This document shows, one piece after another, positions 1-8,642 of a stretch of 64,000 nucleotides of DNA; position 1 is the first letter of the stretch, and each line of letters begins with the position of its first letter. The notes under the pieces are model-generated. The model saw nothing but the letters and a program-made list of their open reading frames with translations. It did not search any database and had not been told where the DNA came from. The stretch comes from Falsiroseomonas sp051859025 (GTDB lineage Bacteria > Pseudomonadota > Alphaproteobacteria > Acetobacterales > Acetobacteraceae). The stretch covers positions 390,851 to 454,850 of the forward strand of contig NZ_JBHYGL010000012.1 in the NCBI RefSeq assembly GCF_051859025.1. Direction: 5' to 3'. A program made the translations under genes and the position numbers.

Positions 1-1
1 C

Positions 2-376
2 TTCTTTGCCTTCTTCTACACGGCGGTCGTCTTCAATCCGCAGGAGACGGCAGATAATCTGCGCAAGTATGGCGGCTTCGTGCCGGGCATCCGGCCCGGG
101 CAGCCGACTGCGCAGTATTTCGACCGCGTGTTGACCAGGCTGACGGCGGTGGGCGCGGTCTACCTCTCCATCGTCTGCCTGCTGCCCGAACTTCTCATTG
201 CGAATTACGGCGTCCCCTTCTACTTCGGCGGAACCTCTCTGCTGATCATCGTGTCCGTCACCATGGACACGGTGGCGCAAGTGCAGTCGCACCTCTTCGC
301 GCACCAGTATGAGGGGCTGATCAAGAAGGCCCGGCTGGGTGGCCGAGGCACGCAACCGGGGGGACGTGGACGATGA
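2..376 (+). CDS. secY: SecY preprotein translocase subunit, C-terminal part
   Basis: The window opens inside this gene, so only the last 124 residues are present. They match the end of SecY, the channel subunit of the SecYEG translocon in the inner membrane: the NPQETADNLRKYGGFVPGIR stretch of the cytosolic loop before TM9, then two hydrophobic segments (VGAVYLSIVCLLPELLI and FYFGGTSLLIIVSVTMDT) and the short basic tail after HLFAHQYEGLIKKA. Its TGA overlaps the adk start (ATGA), as is common at the end of the spc operon. The 5' end lies outside the window. Confidence 0.97.
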   Translation, partial: FFAFFYTAVVFNPQETADNLRKYGGFVPGIRPGQPTAQYFDRVLTRLTAVGAVYLSIVCLLPELLIANYGVPFYFGGTSLLIIVSVTMDTVAQVQSHLFAHQYEGLIKKARLGGRGTQPGGRGR

Positions 377-1023
377 GGCTTATCCTGCTGGGGCCTCCCG
401 GCGCCGGGAAGGGCACCCAGGCCAAGCGGCTTGAGGACCGGTACGGGATATCCCAGATCTCGACCGGCGACATGCTGCGGGCCGAGGTGAAGGCAGGATC
501 GCCCATCGGGCTTGAGGCCAAGGCGATCATGGAGCGGGGTGACCTGGTCCCCGATGCCATCATCACGGCCATGCTGGCGGCCCGCGTCTCGGCCCCCGGC
601 AGCGCCAAGGGCTTCATCCTGGATGGCTTCCCGCGGACTGTGCCGCAGGCCCAGGCGCTGGACCGCATGCTGGCCGACAAGGCGATGCCGCTGGACCATG
701 TGATCGAGCTGAAGGTGGACGACGCCGCGCTGGTCGAGCGCATCGCCGGCCGCTTCACCTGTGCCAAGTGCGGGGAGGGCTACCACGACAGCTTCAAGCA
801 GCCCGCCAAGGCGGGTGTGTGCGATGCCTGCGGGGGCACCGAATTCAGCCGCCGGGCGGATGACAAGGCGGAGACGGTCGCGGCGCGACTCGATGCCTAT
901 CACCGCCAGACTTCGCCGCTGCTCCCGCACTACGCGGCGCAGGGGAAGCTCCGCCAGGTCGATGGCATGGCGGAGATGGACGACGTGACGCGGCAGATTG
1001 CCGCGGTGCTGGGGGCGGGGTGA
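373..1023 (+). CDS. adk: Adenylate kinase, zinc-finger LID type
   Basis: Adenylate kinase interconverts ATP plus AMP and two ADP in the cytoplasm. The 216-residue product has the P-loop GPPGAGKGT (7-15), the AMP-binding region TGDMLR, the FILDGFPRT motif near 81-89, and a long LID domain. The LID carries four cysteines (C130, C133, C150, C153) in CxxC...CxxC spacing, the structural zinc site found in Gram-positive and some alphaproteobacterial enzymes and absent from the E. coli protein. The start codon overlaps the secY stop (ATGA), so translation is probably coupled. secY-adk-rpsM order is conserved in alphaproteobacteria. Confidence 0.98.
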   Translation: MRLILLGPPGAGKGTQAKRLEDRYGISQISTGDMLRAEVKAGSPIGLEAKAIMERGDLVPDAIITAMLAARVSAPGSAKGFILDGFPRTVPQAQALDRMLADKAMPLDHVIELKVDDAALVERIAGRFTCAKCGEGYHDSFKQPAKAGVCDACGGTEFSRRADDKAETVAARLDAYHRQTSPLLPHYAAQGKLRQVDGMAEMDDVTRQIAAVLGAG

Positions 1024-1331
1024 GGGGGTGCGCTTGACTCCCCCGGCGGCGCTGGTGTAACCCCCCGCGCCTGCGGTCCGGGGTTCACCCCGGCCGCTCT
1101 TTGCCGTTGCAAACTTGGACCAAGACGGTCGCGCCAGCCCAGGCAGGCGCGCTCCACCGCCCCGGCGGTCCGGTTTGATTGTTCTTCGGGCCCATTGGCC
1201 CGGCTGAGTTTTACGGGCCCGCCGGCCCGGTGTGATCGTCCCCCATCGCAGGGTGGGGATTTTGGTTCCAACGGGCCTCGCGCCCGGCGTTTTGAGAAGC
1301 GGGCCATCGGCCCGATGAGGAGAGAGGCACC
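1024..1331 (+). other. Intergenic leader before rpsM with four tandem CGGGC hairpins
   Basis: No gene is seen in these 308 bases. The second half contains four short, nearly identical hairpins: CGGGCC-CATT-GGCCCG (1187-1202), CGGGCC-CGCC-GGCCCG (1214-1229), CGGGC-CTCGC-GCCCG (1272-1286) and CGGGCC-ATC-GGCCCG (1300-1314). The last ends about six bases before the purine-rich ribosome binding site of rpsM (GAGGAGAG). Such a series could act in transcript processing or ribosomal-protein feedback, but that is inference. No clear sigma-70 promoter was recognised. Confidence 0.6.
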
Positions 1332-1709
1332 GTGGCGCGCATCGCCGGCGTGAACATCCCAACCAACAAGCGGGTGCTCATCTCGCTTCGCTATATCTTT
1401 GGCATTGGCCCTTCCAACGCCAAGGTCATCTGCACGCAGCTGAACATCCCGGAAGACCGCCGGGTGAACCAGCTGACGGATGATGAGATCCTCCGCATCC
1501 GCGAGCTGATCGACCGGGAATACCGCGTCGAGGGCGACCTGCGGCGTGAAGAGGCGATGAACAAGAAGCGCCTGATGGACATGGCCTGCTACCGCGGCCT
1601 GCGCCATCGCAAGGGGCTTCCGGTCCGCGGCCAGCGCACGCACACCAATGCGCGCACCCGCAAGGGCAAGGCGGTCGCGATCGCCGGCAAGAAGAAGGTG
1701 ACGAAGTAA
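1332..1709 (+). CDS. rpsM: 30S ribosomal protein S13
   Basis: S13 sits in the head of the small subunit and contacts the P-site tRNA and the 50S subunit. The 125-residue product starts MARIAGVNIPTNKRVLISLR, contains the helix-two-turn-helix region with YIFGIGPSNAK, and ends in the basic C-terminal tail RGLPVRGQRT...ARTRKGK, all typical. The start is GTG, set by the purine-rich GAGGAGAG just upstream. It is followed after one base by rpsK, in the conserved alpha-operon order S13-S11-rpoA-L17 (S4 is absent from this copy of the operon, as usual in alphaproteobacteria). Confidence 0.99.
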   Translation: MARIAGVNIPTNKRVLISLRYIFGIGPSNAKVICTQLNIPEDRRVNQLTDDEILRIRELIDREYRVEGDLRREEAMNKKRLMDMACYRGLRHRKGLPVRGQRTHTNARTRKGKAVAIAGKKKVTK

Positions 1710-1710
1710 G

Positions 1711-2115
1711 ATGGCTCGCGAACCCCGCGCCGGCGCCGGCCAGCGGCCGCGCAAGAAGGAACGGAAGAATATCTCTTCCGGCGTCGCCCACGTTCTGGCG
1801 TCCTTCAACAACACCGTCGTGACCATCACCGACGCGCAGGGCAATGCGATTGCCTGGTCGTCCTCGGGTAGCCAGGGTTTCAAGGGCAGCCGCAAGAGCA
1901 CGCCCTACGCCGCCCAGGTTGCCGCCGAGGACGCCGGCAAGAAGGCCCGCGAGCATGGCATGGAGACCCTGGAGATCCAGGTCTCCGGCCCTGGTTCGGG
2001 CCGTGAGTCCGCGCTCCGTGCGCTGCAGGCCGTGGGCTTCTACGTCACCGCGATCCGGGACGTGACGCCCATCCCGCACAATGGCTGCCGTCCCCGGAAG
2101 CGCCGCCGCGTCTGA
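1711..2115 (+). CDS. rpsK: 30S ribosomal protein S11
   Basis: S11 lies in the platform of the 30S subunit and helps shape the mRNA exit site. The 134-residue product has the N-terminal basic extension, the core SFNNTVVTITDAQGNAI, and the C-terminal signature RDVTPIPHNGCRPRKRRRV. It starts one base after the rpsM stop, so the two are co-transcribed and probably translationally coupled. Confidence 0.99.
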   Translation: MAREPRAGAGQRPRKKERKNISSGVAHVLASFNNTVVTITDAQGNAIAWSSSGSQGFKGSRKSTPYAAQVAAEDAGKKAREHGMETLEIQVSGPGSGRESALRALQAVGFYVTAIRDVTPIPHNGCRPRKRRRV

Positions 2116-2184
2116 GGACGCAGCAGTTGCCGCGGCGCGCCTGATCGCAGGCGCGCCCCTTCGGGCCGGGCAAGGGAAAAGACC

Positions 2185-3198
2185 GTGATCGAGAAGAACT
2201 GGCGTTCGCTGATCGAGACCAAGAAGGACGTCGAGCTCGGGTCCGATCCGACCCGCTTGGCGACCATCGTGGCGGAGCCGCTGGAGCGCGGCTTCGGCAT
2301 GACGCTTGGCAACGCGCTGCGCCGCATCCTGCTGTCGTCCCTCCAGGGCGCGGCCGTGACGGCCATCCGCATCGACGGCGCGCTGCATGAATTCAGCAGC
2401 CTCCAGGGTGTGCGTGAGGACGTGACGGACATCGTCCTGAACGTGAAGCAGCTGGCGGTGCGCATGCAGGGCGACGGCCCGAAGCGCCTGCAGCTCACCG
2501 CGACCGGCCCCGGCGAAGTCACCGCCGGCCAGATCCAGACGACCGGCGACATCGAGATCTCGAACCCGGACCTGGTGATCTGCTCGCTCGATGACGGCGC
2601 CCGCCTGTCCATGGAACTGACCGTGGACACCGGCAAGGGCTACGTTCCGGCCAGCGAGAACCGGCCCGAGGATGCGCCGATCGGCCTCATCCCGATCGAT
2701 GCCATCTATTCCCCGGTGCGTCGCGTGGCCTACCAGGTTCAGCCCACCCGCGTCGGCCAGAAGACCGACTACGACAAGCTGGTCCTGACGGTCGAAACCG
2801 ATGGCACCGTCTCCCCCGAGGACGCGGTCGGCATCGCCGCCCGCATCCTGCAGGAGCAGCTGCAGCTCTTCATCAACTTCGAGGAGCCGCGCCAGCGCGT
2901 GGTGGAGGAGATCCGCGACGATCTCCCCTTCAATCGCAACCTGCTGCGCAAGGTGGACGAGCTCGAACTGTCGGTCCGTTCGGCGAACTGCCTGAAGAAC
3001 GACAACATCGTCTATATCGGCGACCTGGTGCAGAAGACGGAGCAGGAAATGCTCCGGACTCCGAATTTCGGCCGCAAGTCGTTGAACGAGATCAAGGAGG
3101 TCCTCGCCTCCATGGGTCTCGGCCTGGGGCTCACCGTCCCGGGCTGGCCGCCCGAGAACATCGAGGACCTCGCGAAGAAGCTCGAGGAGCCCTTCTAA
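2185..3198 (+). CDS. rpoA: RNA polymerase alpha subunit
   Basis: RpoA dimerises to nucleate RNA polymerase assembly and its C-terminal domain contacts UP elements and activators. The 337-residue product shows the N-terminal domain (KNWRSL..., PLERGFGMTLGNALRRILLSS) and the C-terminal domain (ELSVRSANCLKNDNIVYIGD, then the helix-hairpin-helix part KSLNEIKEVLASMGLGLG). The start is GTG at 2185, chosen because the family begins (M)IEKNW; AAGGGAAAAG precedes it. It lies 69 bases after rpsK and 30 before rplQ. Confidence 0.99.
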   Translation: MIEKNWRSLIETKKDVELGSDPTRLATIVAEPLERGFGMTLGNALRRILLSSLQGAAVTAIRIDGALHEFSSLQGVREDVTDIVLNVKQLAVRMQGDGPKRLQLTATGPGEVTAGQIQTTGDIEISNPDLVICSLDDGARLSMELTVDTGKGYVPASENRPEDAPIGLIPIDAIYSPVRRVAYQVQPTRVGQKTDYDKLVLTVETDGTVSPEDAVGIAARILQEQLQLFINFEEPRQRVVEEIRDDLPFNRNLLRKVDELELSVRSANCLKNDNIVYIGDLVQKTEQEMLRTPNFGRKSLNEIKEVLASMGLGLGLTVPGWPPENIEDLAKKLEEPF

Positions 3199-3228
3199 GG
3201 GCGCCCCGGGAAGTAAGGAAACAGGACC

Positions 3229-3654
3229 ATGCGTCACGGCGTTGCCGGCCGTAAGCTCGGCGTTACCACCAGCCACCGCCTCGCCATGCTCCGCAGCATG
3301 GCGACGGCGCTGCTGAAGCACGAACAGATCAGCACCACGCTGCCCAAGGCGAAGGAGCTGCGCCCGTATGTCGAGCGCATCATCACGCTCGGCAAGCGCG
3401 GCGACCTGCATGCCCGCCGCCAGGCCTATGCCCAGGTGCGGGACGAGAAGGTGGTGGACAAGCTCTTCACCGCCATCGCGGAACGCTACAAGGGCCGCGC
3501 CGGTGGTTACACCCGCGTCCTGAAGGCCGGCATGCGCTATGGCGATGCCGCCGACATGGCGATCATCGAGCTGATCGACCGCGACCCCGCCGCGAAGGGC
3601 CTCGACAGCGGCCCGGTGGCGGAGAAGATGGAGAGCGAGGCGGACGCGGCGTAA
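3229..3654 (+). CDS. rplQ: 50S ribosomal protein L17
   Basis: L17 binds near the polypeptide exit tunnel. The 141-residue product has the expected start MRHGVAGRKLGVTTSHRLAM, the core HEQISTTLPKAKELRPYVER, and the TRVLKAGMRYGDAADMAIIE motif. A short acidic extension (AEKMESEADAA) follows, as in other alphaproteobacteria. It is the last gene of the operon; an intrinsic terminator follows 28 bases later. Confidence 0.99.
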   Translation: MRHGVAGRKLGVTTSHRLAMLRSMATALLKHEQISTTLPKAKELRPYVERIITLGKRGDLHARRQAYAQVRDEKVVDKLFTAIAERYKGRAGGYTRVLKAGMRYGDAADMAIIELIDRDPAAKGLDSGPVAEKMESEADAA

Positions 3655-3682
3655 GCCGGGTTTGCATCGTCGGAAGACGGAA

Positions 3683-3706
3683 AGGGCGCCGCGAGGCGCC
3701 CTTTTT
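3683..3706 (+). terminator. Intrinsic terminator of the ribosomal protein/rpoA operon
   Basis: A perfect 8-bp stem AGGGCGCC with loop GCGA and partner GGCGCCCT is followed by a T run (TTTTT). It sits 28 bases after the rplQ stop and immediately before the convergent DUF4166 gene ends. Confidence 0.92.
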
Positions 3707-3715
3707 CGTGCGCGC

Positions 3716-4240
3716 TCAGTTGGGCACCAGCCATCCCCGATAGTGCACGACGCGCCCCAGGCCGAGGGGCAGCCGCACCGCTACGTCGAAGCGGAAGCGC
3801 CCGGCCTCGTCTTCGCTTTCGACGGCGTCGCCGAGCGGGGCCAGGAACAGCGGGACCGGTATGCCGAGGCATTTCCAGCCCCGCACCATAACGCGCAGCC
3901 CGGTGCCTTCGGCGGGCACGGCGACGACGAAGCCGATGGGGCCGAAGCGCTCCTCCAGCCCCGCGGCCACGGGGACCATGCGGCTGCGGAATCGCCGGCC
4001 GCCGAAATCGCGCTCCCAGGTCTCGCCTTCGCCATCGGGCGTGATCACGACGCGCACCGGCACTCGCGCGCTCCCGGCTGGGAAGCCAACCACCCAGGCT
4101 GCGAAGCGGGCCAGGACGCCCTCCGGCCCCTGCACCGGCGCCTCGCCTTCGAAGCTGCCGCCCTCATGCAGCCGCCGCACGGCGGCGGGCAGAAGCGCGA
4201 AGGCATCCTCCCCCAGCACCCGGGCGAGGAGCGGCCTCAC
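3716..4240 (-). CDS. DUF4166 domain protein
   Basis: The 174-residue product matches the DUF4166 family: LPAAVRRLHEG near the start, a central beta-rich part with ETWERDFGGRRFRS, the loop GPIGFVVAV, and the C-terminal VHYRGWLVP. The biochemical role of the family is unknown; it is often fused or adjacent to saccharopine-dehydrogenase-like or DCC-family proteins. Here it begins with GTG overlapping the stop of the DCC gene (GTGA), so the two are coupled. No signal peptide or membrane segment is seen. Confidence 0.8.
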   Translation of the reverse strand: MRPLLARVLGEDAFALLPAAVRRLHEGGSFEGEAPVQGPEGVLARFAAWVVGFPAGSARVPVRVVITPDGEGETWERDFGGRRFRSRMVPVAAGLEERFGPIGFVVAVPAEGTGLRVMVRGWKCLGIPVPLFLAPLGDAVESEDEAGRFRFDVAVRLPLGLGRVVHYRGWLVPN

Positions 4241-4677
4241 TCGTCCCGCGCGACGTGGCGGCGGAGTTCCGGCCCCGGCACCATGCAGGTCTCCGTCTTG
4301 CCGAACAGCCGGTAGCGGTTGCGCGCCACGCGGTCATAGACCCAGTTCCGCAGCCCGCGCGGCACATGCCGCAGGTGGCGCGCCCAGCCGTAGCGGGGCA
4401 GGCGGGTCAGCACCTGGATGGCGGCGTCTGACTTCATGTAGGCGATGCCGTCGACCACCACCGCATTGCTCTCCGGCATCACCGCATCGATGCCGAGCAG
4501 CCCCGCCATGCGCTGGCCCAGCCTGTCCTGCACCGCCGTGAACTTGAAGCGGGCCTCCGGATCGCGCGCCGCGACGAAGCGGAAGGCGGCGGAGCAGATC
4601 ACGCAGACCCCGTCATACAGCACCGTCCCGTCCGGGATGCCTTGCACGCGCTTCGGCGCCCAGCGATCGCCCATCAC
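4237..4677 (-). CDS. DCC-family thiol-disulfide oxidoreductase (DUF393/YuxK type)
   Basis: The 146-residue product contains the motif that names the family, DGVCVICS near residue 22, with a CxxC pair in a thioredoxin-like position, and the later conserved block SDAAIQVLTRLPRYGWARHL. Members are small cytoplasmic proteins predicted to be thiol-disulfide oxidoreductases; substrates are not established. Two start codons are possible, GTG at 4677 and ATG at 4674; both overlap the EamA stop. The gene lies in a tight leftward run EamA-DCC-DUF4166. Confidence 0.85.
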   Translation of the reverse strand: MMGDRWAPKRVQGIPDGTVLYDGVCVICSAAFRFVAARDPEARFKFTAVQDRLGQRMAGLLGIDAVMPESNAVVVDGIAYMKSDAAIQVLTRLPRYGWARHLRHVPRGLRNWVYDRVARNRYRLFGKTETCMVPGPELRRHVARDE

Positions 4678-5543
4678 GCCTCCTTCCGCGCGTCGCGCAA
4701 CTCCATCCGCGTCAGCCAGAATCCCGCGGCGATGATGACGGTCGCGCCGGCCAGCATCAGTGGCTCCGGTACCTCATTGAAGAAGATCCAGCCGAACAGG
4801 ATGCCCCAGAGGATCATCGCATACTGCCACGGCACCACGACCGGCGCGGGTGCCAGGGCGAGCGAGCGCGTCACTGCCAGATGCGCTGCCACCCCCACCA
4901 CGCCGAGCACCATCAGCAGCGCGACATCCACCCAGACCACCGGCACCCAGGTGAAGGGCGCCATGACCAGGCCGAAGACCAGCGCGCCCAGCATCTGGTA
5001 GGTCGCCAGCACCCGGGCGGATGTGCCCCGCAGTGCCCGCGTGGACATCAGGTAGCCGGAATAGACCACTACCCCGAACACCGCGATCGCCATCGGCTTC
5101 CAGCCCGCATCCAGCCCCGCGCCCAGCGTCAGCATCACGCCGACGAAGCCCAGCACCACCGCGCCGAAGCGCCAGCGGTCCAGATGCTCGCCGAGGAACA
5201 GGGCGGAGGCGACGGCCACGAAGATCGGCGTCGCCATCCAGAAGGCCATCGTGTCCGCCAGCGGCATCATGGAGACCGCCCAGTAGAAGCAGGCGACCTC
5301 CACCGTGCCGAAGACCACGCGCATCACCTGCAGCCCTGGCCGCTTCGGCCGCAGCAGCGGCGCCGCGCCTTCCCGCACCAGCAGCGGCGCCAGGATCAGC
5401 AGCGCCGCGATGGAGCGCAGCACCAGCACCTGGCTGACCGAGTAGGTCGCCATCAGCCATTTGCCGAGCACGTCGTTCAGCGAGAAGCCGAGCACGGCGG
5501 CCGACATCAGCGCGATGCCGGCCAGATTGTCCCGTGCGGCCAT
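4674..5543 (-). CDS. EamA/DMT-superfamily permease
   Basis: The 289-residue product has about ten hydrophobic segments arranged as two EamA repeats, starting with NLAGIALMSAAVLGFSLNDV and repeated at WKPMAIAVFGVVVYSGYLMS. DMT transporters of this class export metabolites such as amino acids, but the substrate cannot be read from sequence. The ATG at 5543 was chosen over an upstream in-frame ATG because residues before it lack transmembrane character and read as the shadow of the upstream gene. Its start overlaps the stop of the TctC gene (TAATG). Confidence 0.87.
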   Translation of the reverse strand: MAARDNLAGIALMSAAVLGFSLNDVLGKWLMATYSVSQVLVLRSIAALLILAPLLVREGAAPLLRPKRPGLQVMRVVFGTVEVACFYWAVSMMPLADTMAFWMATPIFVAVASALFLGEHLDRWRFGAVVLGFVGVMLTLGAGLDAGWKPMAIAVFGVVVYSGYLMSTRALRGTSARVLATYQMLGALVFGLVMAPFTWVPVVWVDVALLMVLGVVGVAAHLAVTRSLALAPAPVVVPWQYAMILWGILFGWIFFNEVPEPLMLAGATVIIAAGFWLTRMELRDARKEA

Positions 5544-6523
5544 TACTCGGCGCGGATATTCGCCTCGCGCACCAGGGTCGCCATCGCCTCGCGCCCCTCG
5601 CGGACGAAGCGTGTGAAATCCTCGGGGCTGGTCGCCATCGGCACGCAGCCGATCTGCACCAGGCGCTGCCGGATGGTGGGGTCCGCCACCGCCTCCGTCA
5701 GCGCCGCCGACATCTGCCGCACCACGGCGGGCGGCGTCGCGGCGGGGCCGAAGAAGCCCGCCCACTCATTGCTGTCGAAGCCGGCATAGCCGCTTTCATG
5801 GATCGTCGGCACATCCGGCCGGCTTTCGACGCGCGTCAGCGTCCCCACCGCCATGAACCGCGCCCGCCCCGCATCCACCACCGGCCCGGCGGAGACGAGC
5901 GTCGTGAACACCGCATCGATCGCCCCGCTGGCGAGGTCCTGCGCCGCCGCCGCACCGCCGCGATAGGGCACATGCACCACCTCGATCCCCGCGCGGCGGG
6001 CAAACGCCACCAGGCCGAGATGCCCCGCCGTCGCGTTCCCCTGCGTGCCGACCGTGACCGCCCCTGGCCGTGCCTTTGCCGCCGCCACGAACTCCGCCAG
6101 GTTCCGCGCCGGGAAGTCGTTCTTCACCGCGACGGCGGAGGGGAAGGACACCACCAGGGAGATGGGCGCGAAGGCCGTCGCGTAGTCGAAGGGCAGCCCC
6201 CGCAGCAGGGACGGGTTCACGATGTGGCTCGACGCATCCCAGAGGAAGGTGTGCCCGTCCGAGGACCGCGCGACCTCCCCCCCGCCCAGGCTGCCGCTCG
6301 CCCCGGTCCGGTTCTCCACCACGAAGCCCTGGCCGAGCCGTTCGCCCATCCGCGGCGTGATCACCCGCGCTGCGCTGTCCGCCGCGCCACCGGCGGCGAA
6401 GGGCACGATCAGCCGGATGGAGCGGCTGGGCCAGGCGGCCTGCGCCCAGGCGGGGTTGAGCAGGGGCGGGGAGGCCAGCGCAAGGCCGGCGGTGCCCAAC
6501 AGGGCGCGGCGGGGAAGGGTCAT
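5543..6523 (-). CDS. TctC/Bug-family periplasmic substrate-binding protein (copy 1)
   Basis: The 326-residue product begins with a twin-arginine-like signal (PRRALLGTAGLALASPP..., cleavage after AWA-Q) and has family motifs: SRSIRLIVPFAAGGAADSAARV, VENRTGASG, the NPSLLRGLPFDY loop and VPYRGG. Bug proteins capture carboxylates or related solutes for tripartite tricarboxylate transporters, but no TctA or TctB membrane gene is present in this window. It is followed by the EamA gene with a one-base overlap and preceded by a second TctC, from which it differs clearly, suggesting an older duplication. Confidence 0.95.
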   Translation of the reverse strand: MTLPRRALLGTAGLALASPPLLNPAWAQAAWPSRSIRLIVPFAAGGAADSAARVITPRMGERLGQGFVVENRTGASGSLGGGEVARSSDGHTFLWDASSHIVNPSLLRGLPFDYATAFAPISLVVSFPSAVAVKNDFPARNLAEFVAAAKARPGAVTVGTQGNATAGHLGLVAFARRAGIEVVHVPYRGGAAAAQDLASGAIDAVFTTLVSAGPVVDAGRARFMAVGTLTRVESRPDVPTIHESGYAGFDSNEWAGFFGPAATPPAVVRQMSAALTEAVADPTIRQRLVQIGCVPMATSPEDFTRFVREGREAMATLVREANIRAE

Positions 6524-6585
6524 GGCGGCGTTCTCCGGGCTTTCGTTGCGCGGGAAATCGGCCCGCATGCGGCCCGGGTCAAGCG

Positions 6586-7560
6586 TCAGCCGATCTCGAT
6601 CCGCGTCTCCCGCACCAGCCGCGCCATCGCCTCCCGCTGCGCGGCCACATACCGGGCGAAATCGGCGGGCGAGGACCCCACGGGAAAGGCGCCCAGCGCC
6701 TCCAGCCGCTGCTTCACGCCCGCATCGGCCAGCGCATGCAGGGCGGCCGCGTGCAAACGCTCGGTCACGGCGCCCGGCAGCCCGGCCGGCGCATAAAGCC
6801 CGTTCCACTCGTTCAGCTCATACCCAGGAAAACCCTGTTCCGCGACGGTCGGGACATCGGGCAGGGAGGAGATGCGGGCCGCCGTGCTGACCGCGATCGC
6901 CCGGATCCGCCCATCCCTTGCCAACTGCACGGAGGAGGAGACGGTGCCGAAGACGAAGGCGATCGCGCCGCCCATCAAATCCGCCAGCGCCGGCGTGCCG
7001 CCGCGATAGGGCACGTGCTGGATATCCAGCTCCGCCCGCGCCGCGAACAGCGCGGCCGCCAGATGCGCCGCCGTGGCGTTGCCGGAGGAGCCGTAGGAGA
7101 GCTGCCCCGGCCGCGCCTTCACATAGGCCACGAATTCCTGGAGATTCCGCACCGGCAGCGACGCATTCACCACCAGCAGCTGCGGCAGCACCACCACCTG
7201 GCTGATCGGCGTGAAGGCCGTGGCGTAGTCGAAGGTCAGGCCGCGCAGCAGCGCGGGGTTCACCGTATGCGCCATGGCGTCGATCATGATGGTGTGGCCA
7301 TCGGGCGCGCTCCGCGCCACTTCCGCCGCGCCGATCGAACCGCCCGCGCCGGCCCGGTTCTCCACCACGATGCTCTGGCCGAGGAACTGCCCCATCGGCT
7401 GGGCCAGCAGGCGGGACGTGGTATCGACGCCGCCGCCCGGCGGATAGGGCGCGATCATCCGGATGCCGCGGCTCGGCGCCCATTGCGCGCGCGCCGTTCC
7501 GGCCAGCAGCGGCGCGGCCATCATCCCCAGCGCCGCCCGGCGCCCCAGCTGAACCGACAT
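6586..7560 (-). CDS. TctC/Bug-family periplasmic substrate-binding protein (copy 2)
   Basis: The 324-residue product has a Tat-like signal (GRRAALGMMAAPLLAGTARAQ) and the Bug motifs IRMIAPYPPGGGVDTTSR, VENRAGAGGSIG, NPALLRGLTFDYATAF and VPYRGGTPALAD. It resembles copy 1 most closely among the four in this window, including the LLRG-FDYATAF stretch, so the pair probably arose by tandem duplication. The start at 7560 was preferred; an in-frame ATG four codons upstream is possible. The substrate is unknown; the TauD-type dioxygenase gene just upstream may act on the same compound. Confidence 0.95.
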   Translation of the reverse strand: MSVQLGRRAALGMMAAPLLAGTARAQWAPSRGIRMIAPYPPGGGVDTTSRLLAQPMGQFLGQSIVVENRAGAGGSIGAAEVARSAPDGHTIMIDAMAHTVNPALLRGLTFDYATAFTPISQVVVLPQLLVVNASLPVRNLQEFVAYVKARPGQLSYGSSGNATAAHLAAALFAARAELDIQHVPYRGGTPALADLMGGAIAFVFGTVSSSVQLARDGRIRAIAVSTAARISSLPDVPTVAEQGFPGYELNEWNGLYAPAGLPGAVTERLHAAALHALADAGVKQRLEALGAFPVGSSPADFARYVAAQREAMARLVRETRIEIG

Positions 7561-7609
7561 GGCATCCTCCATCGACGTGGCGCGGAGGATACCGTCCCTC
7601 AATCGCCCT

Positions 7610-8506
7610 TCACAGGGGCTGGTCGAGCGTCGGCGCAACGTCCTTCACCGTCACCCGCCGCATGTCCCTTGGATGGCGCGTATCCGCGAAGGGGCGGGCG
7701 CGGTGCATGGTGCAGCGGTTGTCCCACATCAACAGGTCAAGGCGCCGCCACTGGTGGCGATAGACGAATTCCCGCTGCGTCGCGTGCTCCGCGAGGTCCC
7801 GCACCAGGCACATCGCCTCCGGCACCGGCCATCCCTGCAGCCGCCCGATATGGGCCGACAAATACAGGGACAGCCGCCCCGATCCCGGATGCCGCCGCAC
7901 CAGCCGCTGCGGCACCGGCGCGAAGTTGTGGCGCTCGGCCTCCGTGAAGGCATCGAAGCCCAGCGTGCCGCGGGAGAAGATCAGGCTGTGATCGGCGACC
8001 AGGTCCCGCAGTTCCGCCTGCTGCGCGGCGGGCAGCGCATCCCAGGCCGCGCGCATATCGGCGAATTCCGTGTCGCCACCCTCCGGCGGGATCACGCGGG
8101 CATGCAGCGCCGAATACTTGGCCGGTGTCGGCTTGAAGCTGCTGTCGCTGTGCCACAGCCGGTTGCCGAGGTTGAACATCCGCCGCCGGTCATCCGCTGC
8201 CAGCAGCCGCCCCTGTTCATCCAAATTGGAGATATCGTTCATCCGGGCGTGCTTCAGGCGCTGCTTGTGCAGGTCGATGGTGCCGGTGTTCTGCTCCATC
8301 TCGCCGAAGGCCTCGATGAAGCGGATCTGCTGGTCGTCATCGATGTCCTGGCCGCGGAAGACCAGCACGGCGTGCTCGTCCATCGCCGCCTCGATCGCCC
8401 GCGCGTCGTCGGGCGAGAGGGGCTGGCGCAGATCGATCCCCTCGACCTCCGCCGCGAACAGGGGATGCAGCCGCGTCACGCGCAGTGCCGACAGGGTCGC
8501 GCCCAT
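7610..8506 (-). CDS. TauD/TfdA-family Fe(II)/2-oxoglutarate dioxygenase
   Basis: These enzymes hydroxylate sulfonates, chlorophenoxyacids or similar small acids using Fe(II), O2 and 2-oxoglutarate. The 298-residue product has the iron ligands HSD in LWHSDSSF, the distal His in WDNRCTMHRARP, and the C-terminal Arg in RDMRRVTV that binds the 2-oxoglutarate carboxylate. The start has a good ribosome binding site (GGAG, 8 bases upstream). The gene lies directly upstream of two TctC proteins, suggesting an uptake-and-oxidation unit, though the substrate (for example a phenoxy acid or a sulfonate) cannot be told. Confidence 0.93.
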   Translation of the reverse strand: MGATLSALRVTRLHPLFAAEVEGIDLRQPLSPDDARAIEAAMDEHAVLVFRGQDIDDDQQIRFIEAFGEMEQNTGTIDLHKQRLKHARMNDISNLDEQGRLLAADDRRRMFNLGNRLWHSDSSFKPTPAKYSALHARVIPPEGGDTEFADMRAAWDALPAAQQAELRDLVADHSLIFSRGTLGFDAFTEAERHNFAPVPQRLVRRHPGSGRLSLYLSAHIGRLQGWPVPEAMCLVRDLAEHATQREFVYRHQWRRLDLLMWDNRCTMHRARPFADTRHPRDMRRVTVKDVAPTLDQPL

Positions 8507-8642
8507 GCCACCGTCTCCTCCGCCAGGGGTCGTGAAGCCGCCCCGTGATGGGATGATCGACCGCGCCGCCGCGCGCGTCCAGCCACGCAGCCGTGTCGCC
8601 CGGCCGGTGGCCGCTCGGCCCCGCCGGCGCTAGGCTCCGCGC

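Noticed and set aside
1426..3411. Minus-strand frame spanning rpsM to rplQ.
   Set aside because: It is antisense to four certain housekeeping genes and has low-complexity composition.
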